Shown here: positions 43,621-54,300 of the stretch, one piece after another | How positions within the stretch are numbered: position 1 is the stretch's first letter | How the letters are laid out: each line of letters starts with the position of its first letter | NCBI RefSeq assembly: GCF_004014715.1 | Contig: NZ_CP034834.1 | Span: 868,001 to 932,000, forward strand | Direction: 5' to 3' | Source of the DNA: Pseudoalteromonas sp. R3 | GTDB lineage: Bacteria > Pseudomonadota > Gammaproteobacteria > Enterobacterales > Alteromonadaceae | DNA length: 64,000 nt | Made by a program: the position numbers and the translations under genes | The notes under the pieces: model-generated | What the model saw: the letters and a program-made list of their open reading frames with translations, nothing else | The model's database searches: none | Told to the model about the DNA's origin: nothing

Positions 43621-45681
43621 ATGAAAAAGAGTGCGTTGGTATTGGCTGTGTCGGCGGCGTTGGTGGTGTTGGGTGGTTGTGCTCATTACGTGAGCTCAAG
43701 TGGTAACAGTGAGTACTCTCAGGTGCAGCACAGCCTTAAGTCCGGGGTTGAGTTACAAAACTTTAATATGAGCGTCAGGCCACAGGACGACTTTTATCAG
43801 CACGTTAATGGTAAGTGGTTAAACACGACAGAAATTCCGGCAGAGCGCTCGTCTTGGGGCAGTTTTGACAGGCTGCGTTACGAGTCGGATGAAGCAGTTA
43901 AAGCTTTGATCCAGCAAGCGCAGCAACATCCGGGTGAACACGGCAGTAGTGAGCAAAAAATTGGTGACTTTTATGCCAGTTTTATGGATACACAACGCGT
44001 GCAACAGCTCGGGCTTAAACCACTCAGTCCCCTGTTGGCCGAAATAGATGCTGCGCAGAGCTATGATCAGTTAAGCACGTTAATTGGCAAGCTGACAATG
44101 CTTAGGGTAACAACACCACTGCGGCCGTTTGCAGTCCCGGATGCCAAAAACTCGTCTCAGACTGTGTTGTATCTTATGCAAAATGGCACCGGCATGCCCG
44201 CCATAGAATATTATCTTGATGGGGATGAAAAAACGGCTCAGACGCGCCATCAGTATCTGCAATTTGTCGCAGAGCTGTTGCATCTCAGTGGTGAGCCTAA
44301 GCCATATGCACGTGCTCAGGCACTACTTGAGCTAGAGACCAAACTGGCCGAGGTGATGTTAAGTCGTTCTCAGTCGCGTCAGCTCAGTCTTGTTTACAAT
44401 CCGCGTTCGCTTGATCAGTTACGCACTACTTTTGGAAAATTTAACTGGGAAAATGCAGCCCAGGCAATGGCGTTACCAGAAATGGATAAAGTGATCCTGA
44501 TGCAACCCGATTTCTTCACTGGGCTGGGAGCGTTGTTTGGCAAGGTGTCGGTGCAGGATTGGCAGACTTACCTCAGGTTTCACACGCTAAATCACTTTGC
44601 AGCACAACTGAGCGAGCCATTTGTCGCAGCACACTTCAATTTTTACAAGCACACGTTGCGCGGTGTTAAAAAGATGGAGCCTCGCTGGCAGCGAGGGGTA
44701 GCTCTGATCAGCGAAACTTTGGGTGAAGAGGTGGGCAAGCTGTATGTCGACGCACATTTTTCGCCCCAGGCGAAAGCAAAAATGGAGGAGATGGTCCGTA
44801 ACCTCATAGCTGCCTATAGTGACAGCATTAATGAATTGAGCTGGATGAGTGACGAAACTAAAGCCGCTGCACAGGAAAAGCTGGCCAAAATTCGTTATAA
44901 AATCGGTTATCCTGATGTCTGGCGCAGTTACAACTTTGAGATCCGCCGGGATGATCTGATTGGTAACGTTATGCGGGCTAATCAGCACAATTTTAAATAC
45001 GAAATGGCTCAAATCAATCAGCCGGTTGACGAACATAAATGGGAAATGACACCGCAAACGGTCAATGCCTACTACCATCCGCTGAAAAATGAGATTGTTT
45101 TCCCTGCCGCAAGGTTACAGCCACCGTCGTTCGATTTATCGGCCGATGATGCTGTGAATTATGGGGCAATTGGCGCGGTTATTGGTCATGAGTTGAGTCA
45201 TGGGTTTGATGATCAGGGGGCGCAGTTTGATGGTGACGGGAACATTCGCAACTGGTGGGCGGAGCCCGACCTGGCGGAGTTCAAAGCCCGTGGCGATGCG
45301 CTGGTTGCACAGTTCAATCGTTATCGCCCTTTTGAGGATGTGGCTATTGATGGTCGTTTGACGCTGGGCGAAAACATTGGAGACTTGGGGGGCGTCACAT
45401 TGGCATATAAGGCTTATATGCTGTCTCTGGCGGGCAAAGAAAAAACCGTGCTGGATGGATATACGCCTGAGCAACGCTTTTTTATTGGCTTTGCGCAAAA
45501 CTGGCGTACTAAAAAACACGAAGCGGCGTTGCGTCAGCGCTTAGTCACAGATGTACATGCCCCGGAAGCGTTCCGTGCCAATGGCCCATTGTCTAACTTT
45601 ACGCCTTTCTATGAGGCGTTTTCTGTGAAAGAGGGCGATAAGCTTTATCGGCCACCCAGTGAGCGCGTTAAGATCTGGTAA
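43621..45681 (+). CDS. M13 family zinc metallopeptidase lipoprotein, copy 1
   Basis: A 686-residue neprilysin/PepO-type endopeptidase. The signal peptide has lipobox LGGC with Cys20 as the lipid site, so the enzyme is membrane-tethered in the envelope. Residues about 45-430 form the M13 N-terminal domain (VRPQDDFYQHVNGKWL); the rest is the catalytic domain with NAYYHPLKNEIVFPAA, the zinc motif HELSH (H523, E524, H527), the third ligand in ENIGDLGG (E584, with D588) and the usual end ...RVKIW. It cuts small peptides outside the cytoplasm. The start at 43621 is chosen over 43405 because it begins the signal peptide, has AGGA upstream and gives exactly the length of copy 2. A perfect 12-bp terminator follows. 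Confidence 0.93.
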   Translation: MKKSALVLAVSAALVVLGGCAHYVSSSGNSEYSQVQHSLKSGVELQNFNMSVRPQDDFYQHVNGKWLNTTEIPAERSSWGSFDRLRYESDEAVKALIQQAQQHPGEHGSSEQKIGDFYASFMDTQRVQQLGLKPLSPLLAEIDAAQSYDQLSTLIGKLTMLRVTTPLRPFAVPDAKNSSQTVLYLMQNGTGMPAIEYYLDGDEKTAQTRHQYLQFVAELLHLSGEPKPYARAQALLELETKLAEVMLSRSQSRQLSLVYNPRSLDQLRTTFGKFNWENAAQAMALPEMDKVILMQPDFFTGLGALFGKVSVQDWQTYLRFHTLNHFAAQLSEPFVAAHFNFYKHTLRGVKKMEPRWQRGVALISETLGEEVGKLYVDAHFSPQAKAKMEEMVRNLIAAYSDSINELSWMSDETKAAAQEKLAKIRYKIGYPDVWRSYNFEIRRDDLIGNVMRANQHNFKYEMAQINQPVDEHKWEMTPQTVNAYYHPLKNEIVFPAARLQPPSFDLSADDAVNYGAIGAVIGHELSHGFDDQGAQFDGDGNIRNWWAEPDLAEFKARGDALVAQFNRYRPFEDVAIDGRLTLGENIGDLGGVTLAYKAYMLSLAGKEKTVLDGYTPEQRFFIGFAQNWRTKKHEAALRQRLVTDVHAPEAFRANGPLSNFTPFYEAFSVKEGDKLYRPPSERVKIW

Positions 45682-45708
45682 CACAGCACTCTACAGCATC
45701 AATCGACA

Positions 45709-45742
45709 CAACAACCGCAGGCTGTTCTGCGGTTGTTGCTTC
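45709..45742 (+). terminator. Terminator after M13 peptidase copy 1
   Basis: Perfect 12-bp stem CAACAACCGCAG/CTGCGGTTGTTG with a six-base loop, then CTTCAAG. The stem is strong; the T tract is poor. Confidence 0.7.
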
Positions 45743-45901
45743 AAGGAACCTGGCATCACATGAGGTGTGCATAGCCCAGGAATATACCCTGTACTTACCT
45801 TATGCCAAGATAACAGTAAATTCAGTCATACCCAGAACCGACTATTCCATACATTACTTAAATCAGTAATATGGTTTTTATAAGCACTACGAGGTACGTA
45901 T

Positions 45902-47277
45902 ATGGAAAAGGAATTAGAGCGAAAGCTAACAGGGCTGCCAGATAAAGTCACAAAGCTTGAGGGTGACGATGCAATCTTGTTGTGGCTAAAAGGCAAAGAC
46001 GCCTGGAATAAATGGATGGAAGAACACCCAGGTTCTAGCATTACGTTTACAGATATAGATTTTAGCCCTGAGTTTATTAAGGCGCGATTAGCCAGTTACA
46101 ATCAGTTGCCAGAGTTACTTGAATGGTCCAAGAGCAAGCAATTAATTTCATTTGAGGAGTATCAGTTCCATGGAAATGTATACTTCGACAATGTCAAATT
46201 TTACAGTGATGTAAGCTTTGAGGGGGCAATTTTTCGAGATGAGTTAATATTTTTTGACTCGAAATTCTACTCTGATGTCGACTTCTCAAGAGCTGTATTC
46301 TGTGGGTCGCATACTTTGTTTCATAATGTAGAGTTTCTCAAAGATGCCAAATTTGTATTCTCGCGTTTTGAGAGCTTGACTGATTTTTTGAATGTAAAAT
46401 TTAGTACAGCAAGTTTTTTTAGTGCTACTTTCGAAGGGAATTCTGCATTTCAAGAAATTGAAATTAAAGGAAAAGCTGTATTTACAGATGCTTTTTTCGA
46501 GAGAAAGGTTGATTTTAGATTGAGGAGTTTTCTTGGAGAGCTTTTATTCAACAATGCAACTTTTGAAGGTGCTTGTTCTATTTCCTCAAGTTGTGATAAT
46601 AAGGCTCTTCTTACAAGCACAAGAAGATTGACCTTTCAAGGTGCCGATTTTAGAAGGTGGCTGAAAATTGATGGTTATTTCACCTGCATTCCTGATATGA
46701 GGGCAACAAAAACTGGCCACCATGTGGATTTGAGCGGGTTGAGGGTAATGTTAAGGCGAGGTTTTGTTCAAGAAGGTTGGGGGGTTGAAAAAGCAATTGA
46801 TCCTGCCGATTCAGAGCGATTGTGTCGGCTGAAAGAGCTTGCTGAGTCAAATAAGGATCATAAACGAGCATTGGAGTTCCATGCTGCTGAAAGTACTGCT
46901 CGGAGGTGGGGGATCTAAGTCCATTACAGTCAATGCTGGATATTGTTTATTCACTCACAAGTAATTATGGACAGAGTATCGCGAGACCTTTCTCTTACTT
47001 ACTATTATCAATAGTACTATTTGCTATATTTAGCATCAAACAACCTGAATGTATCCATAAAGACGAAGGTGCATTCATAACTGCACTAACAGTTTCTATC
47101 GCTACTGTCACGCCATTCATCTCAATATCTAAAACAGAGCGCGAAGCAGGTATCAAAAAGCTATATGGTGATAAGACTCCGGAAGATTATGGCCTCTACA
47201 GCTATGCTCACGCAGGAGGATCATTTATCTTCATATTCTTAACCGGCCTTGGCCTGAGAAACCGATTCAGAATTTAA
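45902..47277 (+). pseudogene. Pentapeptide-repeat membrane protein, split by a -1 frameshift
   Basis: Two overlapping frames make one gene. The first (45902-46918) codes a polar start, then about residues 75-230 of pentapeptide-like repeats with Phe at regular spacing (VSFEGAIFRDEL, VDFSRAVFCG, LLFNNATFEG), and a charged linker (KELAESNKDHKRALEFHAAE). It stops after RRWGI. The second (from 46906) continues GDLSPLQSMLDIVYSLTSNYG, cited in part as DIVYSLTSNYGQS, and two membrane helices (YLLLSIVLFAIFSI and FIFIFLTGLGL). In related pentapeptide proteins such a helical linker and membrane part follow directly. Adding one G to the GGGGG at 46908-46912 restores a 458-residue protein. The gene is clearly more AT-rich than its neighbours, suggesting transfer, and lies between the two M13 genes. 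Good ribosome-binding site (GAGG). Function unknown. Confidence 0.75.
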
Positions 47278-47296
47278 CTTACATTCTGAAACTAAA

Positions 47297-47323
47297 CAAA
47301 CCTCGCAACAGCGGGGTTTTTTT
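47297..47323 (+). terminator. Rho-independent terminator after pentapeptide-repeat gene
   Basis: Stem AAACCTCGC/GCGGGGTTT around AACA, followed by a run of T (seven in a row). A canonical terminator 20 bases after the stop. Confidence 0.85.
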
Positions 47324-47526
47324 ATGTCTAAGCAAAGGAGGCCAGTTCGCTTTCCCTTTCTTTTTTGTAACATTTTTTCTGTCTGATTTTTTCAAATCAT
47401 TGATATTAAATAAAAAAGATATTGGAGAGTATGCGTGTGTACATGCCGAAACATCTTTGGCTTGTGTATTTTGCGCTGCTGGGTGATATTTTTGCCCGCT
47501 AACACACAATAATAAGAGGGAAACGC

Positions 47527-49587
47527 ATGAAAAAAACAGCATTAGTGATTGCTTTGACAGCTGCACTGGCAGCTCTGGGTGGGTGTTCATCACAAGGTGA
47601 ACGCGGTACTCAGGTCGTCGCCCCGCAGAAGGCGCAGGCGCTTAAATCGGGTATTGAGCAAAGCCATTTTGATACGAGTGTCAGGCCGCAGGATGACTTT
47701 TTCCAGTATGTAAATGGTAGCTGGCTTGCGAATACAGATATTCCGGCGGATAAGGCGTCCTGGGGTAGTTTCGACCGTTTGCGGTTTGAGTCGGATGAAG
47801 CGGTAAAAACGCTGATCCACGAAGCGCAGCAACAGTCGGGCAAAGCAGGCAGTAGCGAGCAGAAAATCGGTGATTTGTACGCCAGCTTTATGAATGAGCA
47901 GGCGCTTGAGCAACTTGGGCATAAACCGTTGCAGCCGCTGCTGGCAGACATTGCCGCGATTGACTCATACGATCAGCTGAGTACGCTGATGGGCAAACTG
48001 CAAAGGCATCAGGTTACTACGCCTTTAGGTGTATTTGTGGTACCAGATGGCAAAGATGCACGCTTCAATGCCTTGTATGCGGCGCAAGATGGCATAGGTA
48101 TGCCAGACAAAGACTATTACAGTAAAGACGATGATAAATCTGTGCAGCTGAGGGCCGACTATCAGAACATGGTGGTGACCATGTTGCGTTTGATTGGGGA
48201 GCCAAACCCCGAAGCACAGGCCAGGGCGGTGCTTGCGGTTGAAACTAAGCTGGCTGATATTATGTGGAGCCGCACCAAAAGCCGCGAAATCAGCCTGATC
48301 TACAACCCCCATGGTACTGCTGAGTTTGAGGCAAAACTGGGTAAACTTAACTGGGATAACGTATCAGCCGGGCTGGGCCTGCCGGCGCAAGACAAAATCA
48401 TTGTTATGCAGCCAAGCTACTTCGAAGAGTTGGGCACATTATTCGATCAAATCTCCCTAGCGGATTGGCAAACCTATCTGAAGTTTCACACAGTCAACAG
48501 CTTTGCAGAGTTGCTGAGCTCGCCCTTTGCTGATGCCCGGTTTGCTTTTTATAGTAAATCATTGCGAGGGGTGACTGAGCAGCAGCCAAGATGGCAACGT
48601 GGTGTGGTTATGACCAATGCAATGTTGGGCGAAGAAGTCGGCAAGCTGTATGTGGCCAGACACTTTTCGCCTGCGGCAAAGGCCCGCATGGAGACTCTGG
48701 TACAGAACCTGATTGCAGCGTACCGAATGAGTATCGATAACCTGGACTGGATGACTGACGAAACCAAAGCTGCGGCGCAGGATAAGCTCACCAAAGTCAG
48801 TTATAAAATAGGGTATCCCGATCACTGGCGTTCCTACGATTTTGAGATCAAAGCCGACGATCTGGTTGGCAATGTGATCCGCGCCAGAGGACATGAGACA
48901 GACTTCCAACTGGGTCAGGTTGGTCAGCCGGTTGATCAGACTAAGTGGGAAATGACACCGCAAACAGTGAATGCCTACTATCACCCGCTGAAGAACGAAA
49001 TTGTGTTTCCTGCCGCGATATTGCAGCCGCCGTTTTTTGATATGAGCGTGGATGATGCCGTCAATTACGGCGCCATAGGTGCCGTGATAGGGCATGAACT
49101 GGGACACGGGTTTGATGATCAGGGGGCGCAGTTTGATGGTGATGGTAATATACGTAACTGGTGGCAGGACGCCGATCTGGACCAGTTTAAACAACGTACC
49201 GATGCACTGGTTGCACAGTACGATAGCTATAAACCGTTTGCAGATGCCGCAGTAAATGGTCGCATGACACTGGGCGAGAACATTGGTGATTTAGGTGGCC
49301 TGACTGTGGCTTACAAAGCTTACTTGCTGTCACTATCGGGTAAGGACAAAGAAATCATTGACGGCTATACGCCAGAGCAACGCTTTTTTATTGGCTTTGC
49401 GCAAAGCTGGAGAACCAAAAAGCGTGAAGCGGCGGCGCGTCAGCGTTTGATCACGGATGTACACTCTCCGGCGCAGTATCGGGCAAATGGTCCTTTATCT
49501 AACTTTACGCCTTTCTACGAGGCATTTGCTGTGAAAGAAGGCGATAAGCTTTTCCGACCACAAAGCGAACGCGTTAAGATCTGGTAG
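47527..49587 (+). CDS. M13 family zinc metallopeptidase lipoprotein, copy 2
   Basis: Paralogue of the peptidase at 43621, also 686 residues, with every key residue at the same number: lipobox LGGC with Cys20, zinc motif HELGH (H523, E524, H527) and third ligand E584 in ENIGDLGG. The start has the same VRPQDDFFQYVNGSWL-type opening and the C-terminus ends RVKIW. GAGGG lies seven bases before the ATG. The two copies differ through most of their length, so the duplication is not recent. They presumably cut different peptide sets at the cell envelope. A role in degrading the cell's own or foreign bioactive peptides, given the NRPS genes nearby, is possible but not shown. Confidence 0.93.
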   Translation: MKKTALVIALTAALAALGGCSSQGERGTQVVAPQKAQALKSGIEQSHFDTSVRPQDDFFQYVNGSWLANTDIPADKASWGSFDRLRFESDEAVKTLIHEAQQQSGKAGSSEQKIGDLYASFMNEQALEQLGHKPLQPLLADIAAIDSYDQLSTLMGKLQRHQVTTPLGVFVVPDGKDARFNALYAAQDGIGMPDKDYYSKDDDKSVQLRADYQNMVVTMLRLIGEPNPEAQARAVLAVETKLADIMWSRTKSREISLIYNPHGTAEFEAKLGKLNWDNVSAGLGLPAQDKIIVMQPSYFEELGTLFDQISLADWQTYLKFHTVNSFAELLSSPFADARFAFYSKSLRGVTEQQPRWQRGVVMTNAMLGEEVGKLYVARHFSPAAKARMETLVQNLIAAYRMSIDNLDWMTDETKAAAQDKLTKVSYKIGYPDHWRSYDFEIKADDLVGNVIRARGHETDFQLGQVGQPVDQTKWEMTPQTVNAYYHPLKNEIVFPAAILQPPFFDMSVDDAVNYGAIGAVIGHELGHGFDDQGAQFDGDGNIRNWWQDADLDQFKQRTDALVAQYDSYKPFADAAVNGRMTLGENIGDLGGLTVAYKAYLLSLSGKDKEIIDGYTPEQRFFIGFAQSWRTKKREAAARQRLITDVHSPAQYRANGPLSNFTPFYEAFAVKEGDKLFRPQSERVKIW

Positions 49588-49814
49588 TCTCTAGTCTGGC
49601 TTAGACTATTTCCTCAGGCGGCACAGTCGTGTTCGCCTGAGTGATACCGCCTCCTTCACACTTGTACAAATTCTTCACTGCCTTGGTCGGGCACAAAGCA
49701 CGACGAGCAACCCGGCATAATAAAATCAGCAAAATAAGTTATTTAATTGAAAGCTTTTTGTTACTGTGTTTTTATGCTCATTGTGGGTAAAACATCAATC
49801 AGGGTAGGGAAATA

Positions 49815-51248
49815 ATGCATAATAAAAAAAGGTTTTTAGTTTTGGCTGTCGCCGCTGGCGTGCTGAGCGCTTGCTCTTTTAATCAAAACCCCGAAGGGTC
49901 TTATTCTGGGGATGATAGGGTTAATTTAGGGGGCGCTTCCCAGCTGTTGCCAGCAGGCGGTTTCGTTGCGGTTGATTTACCAGCATTAATTGCAGACAAA
50001 ACACGTAGCGAGTTAACCGCAGAGCTATATGAAAAGTTAGAAAAAAACACAATAGCCAAAGATGGTGAAACAAAACAGTTGAATTCCGAAATGCTCGGTT
50101 ATCTCGAAGCCAATGATTACTGTAGTGCAGACACAGATGCAGATGAAGACGCCTGTATTGCTGAACGCGAAATGCTCAGCTTTGCTGTGCAGCAATATGC
50201 CTCTTATGGAACGGATAAACAACTGGCGATCAGAAATCGGGTACAGGATAGAATTTTATCTGCCTCTACCCAGCGTTGTAACTTATACAAGGTCTATCTG
50301 AAGCGTATTGAATCCCGAAACAACTTCTGGCTGGGAACGGTGACTACGGTGTTTGGCGGTGCGGGGGCTGTGTTTACCAGTGAAAGCGCTTCCAGGATCC
50401 TGGCCGGACTGGCGGGTGTAACGAGCGGGGTGAGGGCTGAATTCAATCAAGCCTACCTGGCCAATCAGGCGACGGAACTGATTGCCAAAGGGATCGACCT
50501 GAAAAGGCGTGGTATTAAGGCTGAAATTACACTGAGGCAGCAAGAGACAGATGTCCAGAAATACTCTTTATTTGGCGCAGTCAGCGATGCACTTGAATAC
50601 CATGGCGCGTGTAATATTCTGACCGGGCTTGAAGTTGCCAGCAAAGCCGTTGATAACCTGGAAGACCCTGATTTCAGTGTGCTCACCAAAAACCTCTATC
50701 GTAGTAAACATCTTGAAGAAGTGATGGATGGTACATTACCGGCAAACTTCAGATATGCTGAGCTGGCGAATGAAACACTGGCGGCGGTGCCAGAGAAAAC
50801 CCCCAGTGATGAATTCAAACGGTTATTCCACTCGGTGCTGATACCAGACACAGACACGCCGATCACAACACAAGTAAACGGTGTGCTTGGTAAGTTAGTC
50901 ACAGATAGCAAGATAAATGCGGCACGGCAGGCAAGTATCATGGCATTAACAGACGCCGGCGGTCAGCCCTGGCTGCCTCAGCTGGATACGCGCTTAACCC
51001 AGTATAGGGCTGCTCAATTAGACCGCTTTATGGCGCTGGAACGCAGCTTACTCTTACCCGATGATGGCAAGCTGCACAGTGCTCAGATGCTGAATAAAGA
51101 AATTAAGCAAATGGTGCAAGAAGTGCAGCTGATGAATGAGAAGCTGCAAGCAGGCTTAACACTGCTGGGAGATGCACAATTTGATATTAACGACAATAAC
51201 AAGATTGCTGAGGTTTATCAGTGGATAAACGACGCTATCCCTGACTAA
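49815..51248 (+). CDS. Large predicted lipoprotein of unknown function
   Basis: A 477-residue protein with a lipoprotein signal (MHNKKRFLVLAVAAGVLSAC, Cys20 lipidated) and a GGGA-containing site before the ATG. The mature part is mostly helical and polar. It has four cysteines in the first half (YCSADTDADEDAC, QRCNLYK and HGACN). Residues about 170-200 contain a weakly hydrophobic Gly/Ala-rich segment (TVTTVFGGAGAVFTSESA, then ILAGLAGVTSGV) unlike a normal soluble lipoprotein. The C-terminal 100 residues look coiled-coil-like (MLNKEIKQMVQEVQLMNEKL). I do not recognise the family. It stands alone and ends at a strong bidirectional terminator facing the second NRPS gene. Confidence 0.82.
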   Translation: MHNKKRFLVLAVAAGVLSACSFNQNPEGSYSGDDRVNLGGASQLLPAGGFVAVDLPALIADKTRSELTAELYEKLEKNTIAKDGETKQLNSEMLGYLEANDYCSADTDADEDACIAEREMLSFAVQQYASYGTDKQLAIRNRVQDRILSASTQRCNLYKVYLKRIESRNNFWLGTVTTVFGGAGAVFTSESASRILAGLAGVTSGVRAEFNQAYLANQATELIAKGIDLKRRGIKAEITLRQQETDVQKYSLFGAVSDALEYHGACNILTGLEVASKAVDNLEDPDFSVLTKNLYRSKHLEEVMDGTLPANFRYAELANETLAAVPEKTPSDEFKRLFHSVLIPDTDTPITTQVNGVLGKLVTDSKINAARQASIMALTDAGGQPWLPQLDTRLTQYRAAQLDRFMALERSLLLPDDGKLHSAQMLNKEIKQMVQEVQLMNEKLQAGLTLLGDAQFDINDNNKIAEVYQWINDAIPD

Positions 51249-51269
51249 TCGTTTAAGCAGCATAAACAA

Positions 51270-51304
51270 AAACAGGGCGCTACTTCACGGGCGCCCTGTT
51301 TTTT
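51270..51304. terminator. Bidirectional terminator between lipoprotein and second NRPS
   Basis: Stem AAAACAGGGCGC/GCGCCCTGTTTT-type around TACTTCACGG at 51270-51300, with A-rich and T-rich flanks on the two sides. The genes converge here, so it should stop transcription from both. Confidence 0.9.
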
Positions 51305-51329
51305 ATCTCGCGTATTGCTGATGCAGGGT

Positions 51330-54300
51330 TTACGTCAGTTCAGCTTCTGCCAACTGACATAGCTCATGCAGTACTTTGACATAAGCGTGTGCCAGCCCTT
51401 CAATGGTCTCCCGACGGTGAATGGCATGACTGAAAGACCAGTGGAAGCTGATCTGTCCCTGGTTCACAAAACAGTCGATCCCCAGCAAGGCAGAGCGATG
51501 GGCTTTCGGGCTGTGTAGCGGCCCGATGGCGTCATCGCTTATCACCATCTTAGGCGATGCATTGCCCTGACTGACAAACTGGCCAAGATAGTTAAACTCT
51601 ATCTGTGGCTTAGGCAAGTGCTGCAGCTGCTCAGCCTGATCACTGGCATAATTCAGTACCCCGTAGCCCATCCCTTTGTTCGGCACTGCGTCCAGCTGCG
51701 ACTGAATGCTTTGCAGGCCGCTCACCAGATCCGCATGCTGGTCAAGCTGCAATACCACTGGGTAGATTTTAGTAAACCAACCCAGAGTGCGGCTGATGTC
51801 GACACTGTCCACGCCGGGCAGTTCATCCCGTCCGTGACCTTCAAGGCTCACGGCAAGGTGGTCGGCGCCATGCCACTGGGCTATTACCCGATGCAAAGCA
51901 GTCAGTAACAGTGCATTGATCTGGGTTGAAAACGCCTGTGGAATGGTCCGCAATAACGTATCGGTGCGGGTTTCATCCAGCGCAACTGAGACCACTTCGG
52001 CACACGCTTCGGTGTTGTCCTGCACCGCAAAATCCTGAGGCAGGGCCGGCACTTTGTCGAAGGGCAGGCTGCGCCAGTAATTCAGCTCATCTCGGTACAC
52101 ACCGGCATGTTCTGCCAGGTGATGACCCCACTCAATGTACGATAAGGTCGTGGGCAGCAATGTCTCGGCTTGTGGCTCGGCACTTTCAATCAGCTGATAC
52201 AGGTCCTCAAAAATGGCGCGCCAGCCCATCATATCAATCGCCAGGTGGTGCATAATAAACACCAGCTTTTGAGGTCGGTGCTGTCCACAATCGAATAATA
52301 AGACCTTGCTGATCGGCCCCAGTTGCAGATCCAGGCTGGCCTGAGCATCTCCGGCTATGAGCTGAAGCTGCTCTGCCATCAGGCTGTCGTCATGCTGGCT
52401 TAAATCATGATACTCAAGCATCAGACCTGCGTCTGTCTGGTCTATCCTTTGTTGCCATTGTCCTTCCTGACGCTCAAAGCGCAGGCGGAAGATCTCATGA
52501 TGCTTGTCCAGCTGTGTGACTACCTCAGCAATAAAGTCTGGCGACTGAGGCTGTAACAAAGTGAAGGCAAAAGCCTGATTCCAGTGGTGTTGCTCGGCAA
52601 ATCCTTGCTCGAAGAAACGTGCCTGAATAGGCACCAGCGGGCCAGACAGGCGGGCTTCAACCGGCGCCTGTTCACAGCCGGTGAGTGCCGTACAGCAGGC
52701 CGCCACCTGGCTCAGGGTTTGCTGTGCCAGCAGATCCTTCACCTGCAGACGCCAGCCGTCGCGTTTCAGACGAGCACCAAGCTGAATGGCAATCAGTGAA
52801 TCGCCACCCAAAGAGAAGTAGTTATCGGCAAGCGAAATTTGCGTTGTTTCCAGGCTCAGTAACTCGGCCAATGCCACTACCAGTGCGTGTTCTGCGTCAC
52901 TTTGCGGTGCGACGCGCTGTGCTTCACCTGTTTTTATCAGGTTGAGCTCGGGCAGCTTCTTACGGTCTACCTTAAGACTTGGCAGGCGCGGCAGCGCCGT
53001 GAGTTGCTGATATACGCCAGGTCTGTGGGTTTGCGGTAAATGGGCCTCTGCATGGGCTCTGAGTGCGCTTTGCAGATCATCGTCTGTGTCTTCGCGCGCC
53101 ACCCAGTAGGCGACCAGCACTGGCTTGTTGTTTTGTGTGGCCAAGGGTTTGACTGCCACACACAGCTCTTTTACGCCAGCCAGAGTTGCCAGTTGGTTTT
53201 CAATCTCTTCTGGCTCCAGACGCACCCCGTTCAGTTTCACCTGATGGTCGCGGCGTCCTGCATAAAGGTATTCACCCTGTTGATCCCGCCAGACCAAATC
53301 ACCACTGCGATAGTAGCGCTGGCCGTTCAGGGTAACAAAGGCGCGGCGGGTTAACTCGCTGTCGTTGCAGTAGCCCTGTGCCAGTTTGAGCCCGCTGAGC
53401 AGCAGTTCGCCAGTGACGCCATCGGGAACCGGATTGAGGTTGTGATCGACCACCACGGCGGCGATTGGTCCGGCCGGGTTGCCTATTTTGACTGCTTGTT
53501 CAGGGTCAAAGGTTCGCGGCGCGCGCCAAAACAGACTGTCGACACAACATTCGGTCGGGCCATACAGGTTAATTAGCTCGCTGCCGGGCAGGGCCTGATA
53601 AAATGCCGTGACGGTTGACGCCTTGAGGGCTTCACCGCCGGCTTTGACATATCTCAGGCTATCCAGGGTGGCAAACTCGGGCTGTTGCAACAAAATGTCC
53701 AGCATACTGGGGACCAGGTGCAACTGACTGATATGGTTATCTCTGAGCAGGGCTATCAGTCGGTCCGGTTCATTGTGCACGTCGGCCGGGGCCAGATACA
53801 AACTGCTGCCACAGGCCATAAAGGGCAACAAGGCATTGATTGAGGCGTCGAACACCACTGGTGTGATCAACAAACAGCTATCCTGAGGCTGCAAGTCAAA
53901 TTCACTGACATGCCAGCGAATATGCTCAGCCAGCGCCTGGTGGCTGATCTCAACCCCTTTAGGCTGACCCGTTGACCCCGAAGTAAAGAGTATATAGGCC
54001 AACGCACTGGGCCCGGGTAACTCGCACGCCGGGTGAATTGTGCTGGCAAGGGCCGTAGGCGTGTCGATGTGGCATTGTGGCACGGTGAGTGCCTGGCAGC
54101 TGTCCAGTAAGGATTCCTCACAGATCAGGATTTTAGCCTTGACCTTATTGGCGATGTACTCGATACGTTCTGCCGGGAAGCCCGGGTCTGCAGGCACATA
54201 GACACCACCTGCATACCAGATGGCCAACAGTGCGCGTATTAAGTCCACCGAACGAGGCAGCGCCAGAACTACGGCATCGCCCGGACAACAACCCTGTGCA

